From the NCBI GenBank assembly GCA_963383645.1, contig OY726569.1:33815592-33879591 (forward strand): a stretch of 64,000 nucleotides of DNA, written 5' to 3'. This DNA comes from Muscardinus avellanarius. Its lineage: Eukaryota > Chordata > Mammalia > Rodentia > Gliridae. Every line of letters begins with the position of its first letter. Position 1 is the first letter of the stretch. Below the pieces are notes generated by a model, which worked only from the letters and a program-made list of their open reading frames with translations, was not told where the DNA came from and ran no database searches. Shown here in pieces: positions 11,272-22,967 of the stretch. Both the position numbers and the translations under genes were made by a program.

Positions 11272-11454
11272 TTTTTTTTTGGTGGTACTGGGGTTCCTGG
11301 AAGCCCTTCTTCCTCCAGGCTACACTCCCAGACCTATTTTATATTTTTGAAACAGGGTCTCTTACGCCAGCACGGCTGGCTTCGAACCTGCGCGATCCTC
11401 CTGTCTCCGCCTCCCAAGCGCGGGGATTACAAGCGTGCGCCACCACGCCCGGCT
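11272..11454 (-). mobile_element. B1-dID SINE, type A, nearly intact
   Basis: Antisense copy with A-tail complement, 'ggtggtactggggttcctgg', 'ggcttcgaacctgcgcgatcc' and 'caccacgcccggct'. A TSD of the form ATACATATGAA(a)TTTT flanks it (from 11261 and from 11455). The CpG-rich B1 arm (cgcgatcc, aagcgcgggg, gcgtgcgcc) keeps sites usually lost by deamination, so the copy is young. The internal box B (GGTTCGAAGCC on the minus strand) is perfect. Confidence 0.94.
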
Positions 11455-11469
11455 ATACATATGAAATTT

Positions 11470-13140
11470 TAATGGCATAGAATATATTTCTCCAATCATA
11501 GGGGCTTGAAATCATGAATGCCTGTTCTTTTCTGTTCTCTATTATCCCAAGAGAAGAGGGGAGGTTTTTAAGTTGTGTCAGGAAGGTTTACATTGACACA
11601 ATATCATGCAGGTCATTTTGTTTGTTAGAGCTGTTATACTCTGTGATATACTACTGTGATATATTTGGGAGCCTCCCTTGAATATATTTTATGCTTAAGT
11701 TGCTTTCTTTTTCACATACATATACTCAGAAGCTCTCAAAGTTAAATATAATCTTAGGCTCATTTCTAGCACAATCATTATTTGATGAATAAAACTGAAG
11801 GCAGGCCATCTCCTCAACTGGTAAATCAACCTATGCTCATTTTTGATAGCTTAAGCCACAAAATCAAGTAATTTCTATTTTAGGGGCTACTGTGACAAAT
11901 GAAGTTAATGTTTCTTGTTGGAAAATAGTCACTTTAATGGGTCTAAACTCTTAATAAACTGGATGTGTGGAAAAGTAGTTGTTTTATGTCTCATCATCAG
12001 TTAACAGTGGGCATGCTTTCTTTTAGAAATAAGAAAATTTCTAACCTATTCACCTAGAAATCTATAAATTACACATGAAATGACTTCTAAATGTCATCAG
12101 TGAGTTAATTCAGAGGATCAAAATGTAAACTATACTTATATGAATCATAGATTTATTAATCATTTGAAAACATTACAGACTAATATCTAAAAACTAGAGA
12201 TGGGAAAGTCTAGGACTCTCTGGCTATTTTGTCCTGCATTGGCAAGGAACTGGCACATTACTTTCACAAATATAAATAGCATAATTTATAAAACTTTTCT
12301 ACTTTATATTTGAATAGGCACATAATATGCATTATATTTTCCCAGGAGCCTCTGCCTCATCTATAGATTTCATTTTGATATAAGGAATATTACGAAGCCA
12401 GGTACATTCTGCTGAAAACCTGCCACAGTTCCAGACTTGGGCCCTCATTTAAGGCAACCCTGAAAATGCTTTTTCCATTACTCATGGTTATTTCAGAAAA
12501 TCAGACATACATCCAACAGCACATGCATTTGTGTAACTGTTATTCAGTAATAAATATCTAGTTCAAATGTTTTCAATTTTACCTAAGGGAAAATCTTTTA
12601 TTCATACAAATGGAATGTTCCTTCCCTTTTATTGAGTGGATTTGATTGAGAAATCCTGTAATTCTCATTGCTCCTGGCAGCCATTGTGCATTACAAGGGG
12701 AACCAGGTAGAGCTTGAAGCTGATAGTTGGATGGCAGAGTGGAAAGGAAGAAGGAATATGGTCGGTTGCTAACATGTCTACACCATCTATCACCCAGACA
12801 CTAAAAATTCCCTATCTAATAACTTATTGACATATAATTTCTTAATCACTGAAGTTGGCTTTAATTTATTTATGGTTATATGGTATCATGAGCAAAGTTG
12901 TAAATGTGACTGAAAAGGAAGAGCAATAAGATACTTGAAAGTAAGACCAGGGGAGAATTTTAATAGATCCATTTAGAGTTTAGAGAAATTGATTTTTTGT
13001 CCTGTTGTTAAAATTCTGCAGGTCTGTAGATAATTTTATTTTATGCCCATTTTAACCTCTCAGGTTTGAAACTTAATCTGCTTAGACTTATTCCAAACTT
13101 TTTCTCAACACCCAGGCATTGAAAAAATGGTGTGTAATAT
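11470..13140. other. Unique AT-rich DNA, nothing recognised
   Basis: No repeat family, open frame or structured element that I can support in this 1.7-kb stretch. Confidence 0.35.
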
Positions 13141-13209
13141 TTAGGGTTCTCTAAAAGGATGGAACCAATATAACATAAGAATATATATTTATAATTATAT
13201 ATATTTAAA

Positions 13210-13500
13210 TATATAATGAGGCATATTAGTCAGAGTTCTCTAGAGGAACAGAACCAATAGAATGTTTGTATGTATTCATTGCAGAAATAGTAATAAAATT
13301 CTGCCAACAACAAATCATCAGTGCAGTTCTACTTAAATAAATGATGATCCATTCCATGATGAAATATTCTGCAGTTGTAAAAAGTAATGAGAATTTTCTG
13401 CATGTATTAACTTGAAATGCTTTTCAGGATATATAACTAATAAATACATAGAAAGTACAAACATGTTCTCAAAATAAAATAAATTGATATTTTATTTTGC
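13210..13500 (+). mobile_element. Ancient L1M ORF2/3' fragment, probable
   Basis: 'ttcattgcagaaatagtaataaaattctgcc' and 'gatgatccattccatgatgaaatattctgcagttgtaaaaagtaatgag' follow the standard order of mammalian-wide L1 ORF2 ends (source of CATTGCAGC..., TACAATGGAATACTATGCAGC...). About 40 bp before it, 'gtcagagttctctagaggaacagaaccaatag' is a segment known from other mammalian repeats. Highly diverged. Confidence 0.55.
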
Positions 13501-13599
13501 CTTTTCATATATATGTGTGTTATATATGTGAAAGTGTTTTATATATATAAATATACACCTGTATAAATGTAAATATATATATATGTGCATGTGTGTATG

Positions 13600-13651
<52 letters not shown>
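13495..13651 (+). repeat. AT/GT compound microsatellite
   Basis: Alternating TATATA, TGTGTA and finally an uninterrupted (GT)n at 13611-13651. It directly follows the L1M remnant. Confidence 0.95.
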
Positions 13652-13652
<1 letters not shown>

Positions 13653-13814
13653 CACTTAAGAGACCAGGAATATAATTTATTCATGGTAAGAGATGGGAAT
13701 TGGACAGAAAAAGAAACAAGGACAGAGTAGAAAGCCTTTCTAATTTTGAATCATGTAAATATGTCATCTATTTAAAAAAAACATATGTTCATTTGTCCTC
13801 TATGCCTTTTGAGA

Positions 13815-14270
13815 AACATCCAAACTTCTTACCTAGTTATTTACAGTCCTTCACAATTGATCCAGTAATATTTCTGCTTCATGCTAAATTCCCTTCTCAT
13901 CAGATTCTTCAGTACCTTTAATTCACCTAACATTTTTCTGCTTTTGTACCAATGCACAAATACCTCTTTTAAAGTATCCTTCTGCTATATATCATCACCT
14001 ACAGGAGTCCTATATATCTTCAACAACCCATCTTGAATACCAGCTCTTTCAAAGAGCCTTCCCTAATCACCCACGTAGAAACAATTTTCCCCTCATCAAA
14101 GTCCCTAGTGCACTTGTGCTGACTGTTATACATAAAGTAGAAGCCTGTCTCTCTATTTTCCTCCTTGAAGATTCTTTAGAGCAAGGGATGCTTTATATAC
14201 ATCTTTATTTTTCAAAGCATTATATCCAGAGTACTATGCCATACCTCATACTTTCTACAAAATATTAGCA
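13815..14270 (+). mobile_element. L2 (LINE-2) 3' end, probable
   Basis: The order 'tttacagtccttcacaattg', 'cttcatgctaaattccc', 'agagccttccctaatcaccc', 'gagcaagggatgctttatatac', 'ccagagtactatgcc' follows the mammalian L2 3' region (ageing copies read 'gccttccctga...', 'gagggcagggac...'). Roughly two thirds of key positions are kept by eye, fitting an element that predates rodents. Confidence 0.6.
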
Positions 14271-14345
14271 TAATGAATTAAAAAGGAACTCTAAATCGCA
14301 AGTTGTCCTGTGTCTATCCATTGAAAAAACATGACCAAATCAATA

Positions 14346-14346
<1 letters not shown>

Positions 14347-14393
<47 letters not shown>
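14347..14393 (+). repeat. (TA)n microsatellite
   Basis: About 23 uninterrupted TA units. The Ile/Tyr-repeat frame across it is an artefact. Long (TA)n tracts can extrude as cruciforms and are unstable. Confidence 0.97.
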
Positions 14394-14396
<3 letters not shown>

Positions 14397-15339
14397 TTGA
14401 TAGCTGAACAGAGGTTGAAATAAGACAACTTTCAATAAAATTGTTGACAAGCTTTGAAGCAAATCTATTAAATAAAATGAAGAAAGAATACAGTGCTGGA
14501 GTTACAATCAATTCTAAATTTTTTTTCATATGTTTGCATTGATGACCCAAACAAGATGTTACTTTTCCAGTAGTGGTTGCTCATGTTAAGTGATGTATTT
14601 TCTACTCATTCCCACTGTAGTTTGGTCTTTTCTCCTGGAAAAGATGCCAACAATTCCCTCAAAGAAAACCTTGTCCTGGTTATGGACATTCACTTCCAAT
14701 TTATGCATTAACAAATAATACCTAGTATATTTTAAAAATGAAAGAGCTAAAATACAGTCTAGAACTTTCTGGTTTTGATAGCTGTACTGTGATTTATAAT
14801 AGAATGCCATTACATAAAAGAGTATCTGGGTTCCTAGGAAATATGTGATACAGTTTCTGATTTTAAAGGTCCATGATGGTGGTGCCAAATTATTTGCAAA
14901 TGATTCAGAAAGGAAAGAAAGAAAGAAAAAAGCTAACAATACATCGACATGCAGTCAAGAATGAATGTAGATAAAAAGGTATATAAAAGTTTCTTCCACC
15001 TCTCTGTCAACTTCTTTGTAAAAAAGTTAAAATAATATCATAGTAAGAGTTACCTACACATGTATAACACACATGCATACTTGTACCACTAGGCACCACC
15101 ATGAAACTATAATGTTAGCATTCAGTGTAATTGCTATCTTCAAGGACAACAATGAAAGAAAGAGAAAATAGTGATGGGAAAGGAGCATTATGGGGTGTTT
15201 GTGTTCTGTTTCCTAGTCTGTGTGTTCATTGCCAGGGTATTATTAACTTGATAGCATTACCTCAAGGCGTGCACTTAGGATCAGAATGTACATATGTCAC
15301 ATTCTATGTTTTGTTGTATAAGATACAATAAATGCACAC
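14394..15339. other. Unique DNA with a 117-codon minus-strand frame
   Basis: The frame 14586-14939 (minus strand) is the longest here not explained by a repeat. The translation has a hydrophobic, Phe/Leu/Ser-rich start and no domain I recognise. At this AT content a single frame of this length is compatible with chance. I do not call a gene. Confidence 0.3.
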
Positions 15340-15455
15340 TCTATCTATCCAAACTTGCATGCTCCTTTTTAAACTGAGCTTAAGAGAACAAGGAACAGGT
15401 CTGTCAGATTTCTACCTTTTCCCCAGTATACAGAGTGGCTGCACAATAAACATTT
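15340..15455 (+). mobile_element. Possible L2/MIR 3' end
   Basis: 'cccagtatacagagtggctgcacaataaacatttatgaaattgatgaa' resembles the common L2/MIR terminus (...GCACAATAAATATTTGTTGAATGAATGAA). Only the end is recognisable. Confidence 0.4.
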
Positions 15456-15849
15456 ATGAAATTGATGAATTAGCATTTCCCTGGCCCGCAACTACCCTGG
15501 GTATGGGAAAATCAATAAAACGCCACTGACTCGAAAATCCTCACACTTCCTAGGACTGCAAGTAAAGATTACAATGATAGGTGGCCTTGCATTTCTCAGT
15601 AAGCAATAAGCAACCAAAACAGGGGTGGAGGGAGAAAAGCTGGAAGGCCCTGTCATGCTCTCTTTTCAAATATTTGCTGTTATTTATTGTCAACTGCTTA
15701 TTAGAGCATCCCAGTGCTTGATTTCTTCCAAGTCTTTTTTATGTACATATTTTTACAACAAAGAAGAAAATACTATTGATTTGGGCGCATGTCAAAATAA
15801 AAATAAAAATAAAGCAAAAAAAGGGAACTAACTGAACAGTTGTGTTTCA

Positions 15850-16900
15850 ATTGCAGCCAGTGCAACTAATAGTTTGCTGTAATTCTTAAAGGTTTGATCC
15901 CTGGCTGCTCACGCACGTGCACCTTCGCTGACCTCTTGCAATCTTTTTGTCAGCATTTTGAATGCTACTGATTCTCTGAGTAATATTTGCAGTAGAGGTC
16001 AGGCAGGCTGCTAAGTCCAGCGCGCCCTCTCGCTTGTGAATTCCCCCTTCTTCTCTGGCTTTTCGCCACAGGTTCACATGTCATGGCCTCGACATGGCAA
16101 GCTACAGTAAGCACATTCCAATCTTGAGAGAAAGGAGGCAAAGGCAAATCTTACGTGACTATTGCTTGTTTGTTTACACCCCAGGTCTAGAACAAGCTGA
16201 AATCAGCAGGGTATAAAGGAAAGAAAGTCCTTTTGCAGCAACATACATGCTCTGGCTTTCAGATATGTCATTTAAATTCCATCTTTTATATAACTGCACT
16301 GTTATAGAGGATTGAAAAGCCTCTACCTGCCAGAGTGTCACCAGCGCTAGCAATGGCCATTCTGGGGCTTTTTTCTATTGCTTATTCCATCTGTGGCCTG
16401 GAGGAAATCAAGGTAGAAATGAAACTGATCTGAAATTAGTCAATCAGGGCATGTTTTGCTAATGATCTGTTAAATACTTTTGCTGTAGGTCATTGCTACA
16501 AATGAACCTCAGAGTGTGGACAGAGACCTGTGCTGGCAGCACTGAGGGTGCACAGCAGCCAACTTCCAATGAGGAAGCACAGGGAAATCCTCTTGTCTCT
16601 GATCATCCAGAGTAAAATAGCCAGATAATGGATGCTAGGCTAGGATTTACGTCATTCTCTAACTTTCCATCTAGGGACGACAACAGTGAGCATGGTACTT
16701 CATGATATACTTAGACTGGGAAAGAAAAGCACCACAAACTAAGGCACAGAAGATGAATGAATGGCAAATCACAGCAGCCTCACTGTTTGCTATGGCTTTT
16801 AAAACATTTTTTTTGCAGTTTTCCTTGGCTACTGCAGCAGCTACAGCTGCAGTCTGCAGAGTGAAACCTTAATCACACAGTCCCGCTGTAACACATTAAC
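15850..16900. other. Repeat-free, less AT-rich block, candidate conserved noncoding DNA
   Basis: No transposon, microsatellite or plausible exon. Base composition rises above the surroundings (e.g. 'ggctgctcacgcacgtgcacc', 'agtccagcgcgccctctcgc', 'ggctactgcagcagctacagctgcagtctgcag'). An E-box-like cluster of CAGCTG/CAGCAG motifs lies at 16841-16860. Open frames at 15886-16147 on the minus strand carry no domain. Function is inference only. Confidence 0.35.
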
Positions 16901-18719
16901 CAAGGCAGAGTTAGAGACGGATGCAAGATGCATTTCTATGATATTACTAATATGCTTTAAAATTTTTAGATAGATGTGTTTTTATTCTTCCAGCACATCA
17001 GAGTTAGAATTGGAGTCATGTCAAGATGTTCCTCCTGTCAAAGACATGAGGAGGTTAAAATGGCTCTGTGTAGGGCAGTAACCTCAGGAGAAAAAGAACT
17101 AATAGAAAATAAATGAGAAGTTTTTTTAATCATTTGTATGATAAGATTATAATATACTTGCCTTAATGCAGAAAGCAGAAGGAAAAATAAATATATGCTC
17201 AGTGCATTAGTAGACAAAGTATTAAGCACGTATTTTGTCAGAAATTCAATATCCCTTTCTCTCCTCTATATCCTCTACCAAACAGAAGATTTCACATAAA
17301 TCTGAGACTTTAGATGTCTATGTGACTTGAGTACAATTTCCTATCTTGTCTTTGTTTTTCCTTATTTTTAACAGAGACTTAGAGAATAAAGAATAAAGCT
17401 GCAAAATCCACCTATTTTGGGGGGTAATTTCAAAACAGCTTTCAAAGACATAAAGTAGGTAATGACAGCATTGCATGAATTTGAGGAGCAAAATTTTCTA
17501 GGCCAAACTTTTTACTTGCCTGGCTTATGGCTTATATTTTTGGCTGGGAACAATTAATGTGTTTGAATAAATTAAAAATAACCTTAACAATAGGACAACA
17601 AAAATTAGACTTCATGTATTGTCTTATGTAATCCAAATATTTAATTATTATGATTTGTACAAAACCTAAATAAGAAGTAGTTATTTTTCTTTACAAAGGA
17701 ATTATAATAGAGTTTTTTTTAATCAAGAAACTGAGCAGATAAAATCATTATTCCAGGTTCACGTTACTATTTTTTTCAGAAGACATTTATATAAGAATGT
17801 CAGTGGTCAAATATTGAGCAGCACAAAAACAACATTAAAAATAAAAACCTGAGAAGCACTGGAAATAGAAAAAAATAGATACAAAAGAAAGCAAGCTTTT
17901 CTCTTTGTACTTATAATTATAGTACTTTATAATATTCATAAAAAACTTTCATAAACTTTCAGAGTCTTTTATTCTCATATTCTCACAGAAATTTTGTGAG
18001 TCAGGCAAGAGCAATTTTTGTCAATCTCAGACAAAATATCCATCCCCCCACCTTCGGAAAACATAATGATCAGACAGAGTCTGAAAATTTTCTCATCTAT
18101 TTCATCTTTTTATTTTTATTCTAATGTACTCTTACTTTATGGGCACTTACTTCATTTCACTATTCAAATTATTATATTCATAATTTTACAGAAAATAATT
18201 GGCAAACTCCATTTGAGCGAATTGAAAATTAGGACATAGAAGCTTTGATTTGCTGATGCTTTATCACTGCACTGACTGTGTGATACTCCAGAAGAAATAA
18301 CTAAGAATTATGTTCATCATAGTTTCATCCTATCTGGGACAAATATGTGTCCTGGGTTAATTAATGATTAATTAGATTCTTAAAATTTTAAAATTGTTCA
18401 AATAAATTGGCACAAGTGGGAGTTACTTTAACAGGAAATAGACATGAAATATTTGGATATGATGAAAATTTTAAAGTGGACTAAACTAAGCTTTCTCTAA
18501 TAAGATGAATAACTTACATGATATGGCCTGGAAACATTAGCGAAATGAGAGGAAGCCTGAAATACCTAATACTGGAAGACACAAGACGTCTTTGTAGTTA
18601 CAAACTGTACTGAGATGAGATCTATGAGTGGAGGAGAAAGCTGGTAAGGAGGAAAAAGCGGGCTCTATGAATATAAAATCAGGTAGAGGCAGAAGGTTTT
18701 AGTTCTGTCTATTTTCTTG
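16901..18719. other. Unique AT-rich DNA, nothing recognised
   Basis: No repeat family recognised. Short frames of 60-73 codons occur without features. Confidence 0.35.
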
Positions 18720-18870
18720 CATTCATTCATTTTTGCTGCTCATTCAATATTTACAGTAGCCACAACTTGAAGGATTCTTTTCCAGATGCTGGGAGTACAA
18801 TAGAGTGGAAGATACAAATCTCCATGCAGTGAGTGGGGCTTCCGTTCTCTTGTTCAAAGACCATTGCAAT
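18720..18870 (-). mobile_element. Possible L2/MIR-type remnant
   Basis: 'cattcattcattttt...cattcaatatttacag...ccagatgctgggagtacaatagagtgg...ctccatgcagtgag' follows the complement of a common mammalian repeat end (CATTCAACAAATATTTATTGAGC...CCAGGTGCTGGGGATACAATGG...CTCATGGAGC). Ancient and patchy. Confidence 0.45.
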
Positions 18871-19519
18871 TCCTTTCAAGCCAGTTTGGAGTCCTCCAGG
18901 AAAGATGCTACTAAATCTGGCTTGAAAAATAAGGGGGAAAAATGATACATGTAGAAAGACCATCTGACTGTAGGCATTCTCCTCTAACTGTGCAGTACCA
19001 CACAAGGAGTTAGGTTTGTGATTGGTACTGAGGGAGAAAAACTTTAGTAAACAGCAACTCCCAGATAGATGTATTTCCTGAACGTTAGAATTGAAAGATT
19101 GTAGGGGTAGAAGGCAAACAAAGAATTATATAATCTAGCGATTTCTGAAAGTGTCTTCATTCTAAACTCAGTCTAAGGGAAGTCAAGCTGAGACCTGGTT
19201 TAATGTAAGATTGTCTTTATCAATCTAGCATAATAAATTATCTCCAGGAAACATTTAGACCTCAAAGAAATTTTACTAATATCAAGTCAGCATACAACAA
19301 AGACAGCCAGGTTAATGTAACAAAAGTATCACTAGTGTAAAATATGTGTATGAATTATTCTCAGTGACATAAAGGAAGGTATTCAAAACCCAAAGAATAA
19401 CTTAAGAATTATAAAATATATATTGAGTTGAAATAAAGTATTTAATATATGGATTAAAGAGAGAAGGGTTAAATAGGAAGGTCTCATTAGTGAGACAGAA
19501 TAAGAGGTTCAAATTGTAG
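18871..19519. other. Unique AT-rich DNA
   Basis: Nothing recognised apart from short chance frames. Confidence 0.3.
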
Positions 19520-20005
19520 AAAATATCAGGGAAATTTTTAATAAACAATAACACACATCAACTGCTGATGAGTGTACAAAATGGTACAGCTCTTTCAGAG
19601 AGAAATATGAGAAGTTTGTAAGTACTTTGTGAACTGAAACCTAAATCTATGAACCAGAAATCGTACTACTGATCTACATTTCCAAAATACTCCCAAATTT
19701 ACAAAACAATATGATGCCCATTAAAACCTATTTCTTATTACAGAGAATTGGAAGGAGGCAAAAAGTCCATCATTACTAGAAAACATATATATATGAATGT
19801 AAATACATAGAACATATATATAAATGTTTATATATGAAACATATATATAAAACAAATATATAAACACCATATATATATCATACTATTGCTGATCGGTGTG
19901 TAATACTGTACAGCATTAAAAATGAGGAAGAAATACATAAGAACAAAGATTAATATCAATAGTATAGTACTGAGTGAAAAAGTAAAGAAAATGGCATAAT
20001 GTGTA
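19520..20005 (+). mobile_element. Ancient L1M ORF2 end/3' UTR
   Basis: Reads in the order of old mammalian L1: 'gtacagctctttcagagag', 'gaaccagaaatcgtactactgatctac', 'ttacagagaattggaaggaggc', 'aatactgtacagcattaaaaatgaggaag', 'tactgagtgaaaaagtaaag'. A TATATA-rich stretch (19785-19880) interrupts it. Confidence 0.7.
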
Positions 20006-20027
20006 ACTTTTACTCAAATCACAAAAA

Positions 20028-20925
20028 GAACACCATTAATCAAATGGACCTGTTGGACACGTATAGGATATTCCACCCAACTACAGCAGAGTTCACATTT
20101 TTCTTAGCTGCTCACAGAACCTTCTCCAAAATAGATTACATCCTGGGCCACAAAGTTAGCACTAGCAAATTCAGAAAATGTGACATATTTCCCTGTGTCT
20201 TTTTAGATCATAATGAAATGAAACTAGAAATTAAATATAAGAAAACCCAGAGAACCCTGGGCATGGTGGCACACACTTGTAATCCCTGTGCTTGGGAGGC
20301 AAAGACAGGAGGATCGTGCAGGTTTGAAGCCAGCCTTGTTGGCTTAAGAGACCCTGTTTCCAAATAAAAAAAAATGTATAAAATAGGTCTGGGAGTGTAT
20401 CCCAGAGGTAGAAGGGTTTCTAGGAACTCCAGTACCACCAAAAAAAAAAAAAAAAAAGAAGAAGATCCAGAGAAACCACATAAATATGTGGAGACTGAAC
20501 CTCTGAATGAAGAATGGGTCATAGAAGAAGTAAAGGGTGAAATAAAAAATTTCTAGAAACAAATAAAAATAGAGATACAACATATCAAAACCTCTGGGAT
20601 ACTTTGAAGGCAGTATTAAGAGGAAAATTCATAGCACTGAGTGCTCACATAAGAAAAACAGAAAATCATCAAATAAATAACCTAAGGACACACCTCAAAG
20701 CCCTTGAAAATCAGGAACAATCTAAGGCCAAAGCCAGTAGAAGACAGGAAATTATTAAAATCAGAGCAGAATTCAATGAAGTAGAGAATAAAAACATAAT
20801 ACAGAAAATCAACAAAACCAAAAGCTTGTTTCTTGAAATAATTAACAAGATAGATAAAGCACCAGCCAACATAACCATAAAAATAGATAATTTTCAAAAA
20901 TACATACATATTTAAAGACCTACAA
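20028..20925 (+). pseudogene. L1 ORF2 fragment (endonuclease to pre-RT), split by a SINE
   Basis: Translation of 20028-20255 gives LLDTYRIFHP..., SKIDYILGHK and LDHNEMKLEI, the C-terminal half of the L1 apurinic endonuclease domain including the conserved SKID and DHN positions. After the SINE (20258-20457) the text continues as [10 protein letters not shown], then in another frame (shift near 20553) as [34 protein letters not shown] and INKTKSLF, the segment between endonuclease and RT. At least one frameshift and the SINE break the gene. Sense pieces of this kind far from a 3' end imply deletion of the rest. Confidence 0.85.
20258..20457 (+). mobile_element. B1-dID SINE, type A, inside L1 ORF2
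   Basis: 'ctgggcatggtggcacacactt', 'ggcttaagagaccctg', 'aggtctgggagtgtatccc', 'gaagggtttctaggaactcc', A tail. Flanks share AAGA(aaa)CCCAGAGAA / AAGATCCAGAGAA, the duplicated L1 target. Confidence 0.9.
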
Positions 20926-21023
20926 CAAAAACACTAATGTAGTTGGAGTGGGAGAGAGAATATCACTAGAGATGAGAGATTAAGGAAAGAAAAATAGGTA
21001 AAATAAATCAAGAAATACCCATG

Positions 21024-21374
21024 GAGCTGGGCATGGTGGTACATACCTGTAATCCCAGTACTTCGGAGGCTGAGACAGGAGAATTGAAGATTTGAGGATA
21101 GTCTCAGCAATTTGTAAGGCCCTCTACAACTTAAGGTGACCCTGTTTCAAAATAAAGAGTAAGGCAGGGTGTTTTGGTGAACACTTGTAATTCCAGCATT
21201 TGGGAGACTGAGACAGGAAGGTCACCATTCGCAGGCAACCTCAGTTAGGTAACCTACTTAGTAAGGGCTTTTGCAGCTTAGTGGGACCCTGTTTCAAAAT
21301 TAAAGAATAAAAATAGGGCTGGGGTATAGCTAAGAGGCAGAATGCCCCTGGGTTTTACCCCCAATACTGGAAAG

Positions 21375-21422
<48 letters not shown>

Positions 21423-21507
21423 AGGGAGGGAGGGAGGGAGGGAGGAGAATAAGATAGGGCTGAATTTGAATGCCTCTGGGTTCCATCTCCAGTACTACAG
21501 GGAAAAA
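21024..21507 (+). mobile_element. B1-dID SINE interrupted by a second SINE
   Basis: Left part 21024-21162 holds the B1 arm ('gctgggcatggtggtacatac...gtgaccctgtttcaaaataaagag'). Right part 21448-21507 holds the ID arm ('aatagggctg'-like 'gatagggctgaatttgaatgcctctgggttcc'). The break lies in the A-rich linker, and AATAAagAGTAAG / GAGaATAAG repeats flank the inner element. Confidence 0.85.
21163..21447 (+). mobile_element. Inner B1-dID SINE with AG/GGGA tail
   Basis: 'agggtgttttggtgaacacttgtaattcc...cattcgcaggcaacctcag...aatagggctggggtatagc...gcccctgggttttac', type B. The tail expanded to (GA)n at about 21380-21417 and (GGGA)n at 21416-21445. The insertion is younger than the SINE it splits. 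Confidence 0.88.
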
Positions 21508-21529
21508 ATATACTCCTGTAACCCTCCAT

Positions 21530-21990
21530 GCTAATAATAAACTTTAAGAATACTGTAACTAACTAAATTATTTGTTAAAAACAAGTAAACAAAAACATAT
21601 AAATAAGTAAATAAAGTAGATCAATAAAATTTAACTTGCTATGTCCCTGCCACCCATCTGTCAGCAGGTATGCCAGACTTTGCCTAACCACCTTAAGGTC
21701 CCAGCTATCCCCAGCCCTTTACTCTTGGCAGGAAGCTCTTTTCTATTCTACCCAGACCATCAGTGGCCACATGAGAGTTTCTCCATGTACTTGCAATTTC
21801 TCCTCTCTCACATTTTCCTACATTTGGTTCTCATCCATCATGGAATCTTGAGGCCCATTATTCACCAAAACTCTAAATCCAGTCTCTCTCTTTTTTTTTC
21901 ACCTCTATCTCCAGCTTCTTTTTATCTAGCAATTTTAAGCTTCTAATGCTCTGTGGTTTCTTTCATACTAAATTCAGACTTCTGCATGTC
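21530..21990. other. Unclassified C/T-rich DNA
   Basis: Overlapping 70-100-codon frames at 21636-21946 have no family features. The base composition (C/T-rich, few CpG) suggests an old repeat that I cannot name. Confidence 0.25.
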
Positions 21991-21994
21991 TATC

Positions 21995-22150
21995 TTTTTT
22001 TTTTTTATGGTACTGGGGATGGAACCCTTCTTCCTCTGGGCTACACTTCCAGACCTATTTTATATTTTTTTATTTGGAAACTGCCTTCAAACCTCCTGTC
22101 TCCACCTCCCAAGCATGGGGATTGCAAGCATGCGCCACCACACCCGGCAC
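21995..22150 (-). mobile_element. B1-dID SINE, shortened
   Basis: Antisense: T-run, 'atggtactggggatggaacccttcttcctctgggctacac...caccacacccggc'. About 25 bp of the middle are missing compared with other type-A copies. (A/T)GTCTATCTT repeats flank it. Confidence 0.88.
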
Positions 22151-22329
22151 AAGTCTATCTTAAAAGGCCTCAGTTTGACTACCATTTCACAGTCATGCTT
22201 CTTTTAATTATCTCCTACCTTAAATCTTTTTCCTCTGTAATTCATTATTGTAATAACTTATATGCTGTTATGCTTCCAATTGATTGCCTTTTTAGTTAGG
22301 TATTGGATAATGCTTTAAAGAATTCATAA

Positions 22330-22480
22330 ATTGGTATTTGGAGTTGATGTAATGAATAAACTATATATTTATATATAAATATATTGTATAATATATTATG
22401 GTATATAAACTATATATAATAACCATAACTATATATAGTTTATATATATGACTTATATATCTCTCTATATTACATATATA
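22330..22480. repeat. AT-rich low-complexity tract
   Basis: Runs of ATATA/TATAT with an imperfect palindrome around 'aactatatatagttt'. No long uninterrupted unit. Confidence 0.85.
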
Positions 22481-22690
22481 TTTTTTCCTCCTTTTTGCTT
22501 CTAGCCTCCATGATGTGAGGATCACAGCCAACGTGCTCTCCTTCACTCTTCTTCTTACCACCATAACCTGAGATCTGAGGTCTCTGGCCTCACATGAACT
22601 AAACCAGAAACCATAAAAAACTAAATCTTCTTTCCTCTAAGTTATAAGGTCAAGTTTTTGGATTATGGCTGTAAGACTGATAATAGAGAC
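22481..22690 (+). mobile_element. Possible MaLR-type LTR end
   Basis: 'ctccatgatgtgaggatcacagcc...ctgaactaaaccagaaaccat...aaatcttctttcctctaagttat...' follows the order of ERVL-MaLR LTR 3' halves (CCATGATG..., ...ACCATGAGCCAAAATAAATCTTTCCTCC...). The polyadenylation signal is decayed. Confidence 0.4.
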
Positions 22691-22739
22691 CATTGTTTTC
22701 CTAAACTAATTAATGATCTACAAGTAAATCAAGGATAAA

Positions 22740-22967
22740 GCTGGGTGTGGTGGTGCATGCCTGTAATCCCAGTACTTGGGAGGCTGAAAGAGGAGAATGG
22801 CAGGTTGGTGCCCAGCCTCAGCTATTTAGTGAGGTGCTTTACAACTTACTGAGTCCCTTTGCAATTTAGTGAGACGCTGTTTCAAAAGAAAAAATATTAA
22901 AAAGGGCTTGGGTTATAGCTTGGTAGAACACTCCTGGGCTCAATACCCAAAACCACACACACAAAAA
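22740..22967 (+). mobile_element. B1-dID SINE, type B
   Basis: 'gctgggtgtggtggtgcatgcctg...cagcctcagctatttagtgaggtgc', a doubled TTTAC/GCAACTTAGTGAG segment, linker and ID arm ('ttatagcttggtagaacactcctgggctcaat'). Tail cacacacaaaaa. Confidence 0.88.

Noticed and set aside
18751..19005. 84-codon minus-strand frame with protein-like composition
   Set aside because: Half of it overlaps an L2/MIR-type remnant; no domain.
21946..22299. 117-codon plus-strand frame
   Set aside because: Mostly the complement of a SINE with C/T-rich flank.
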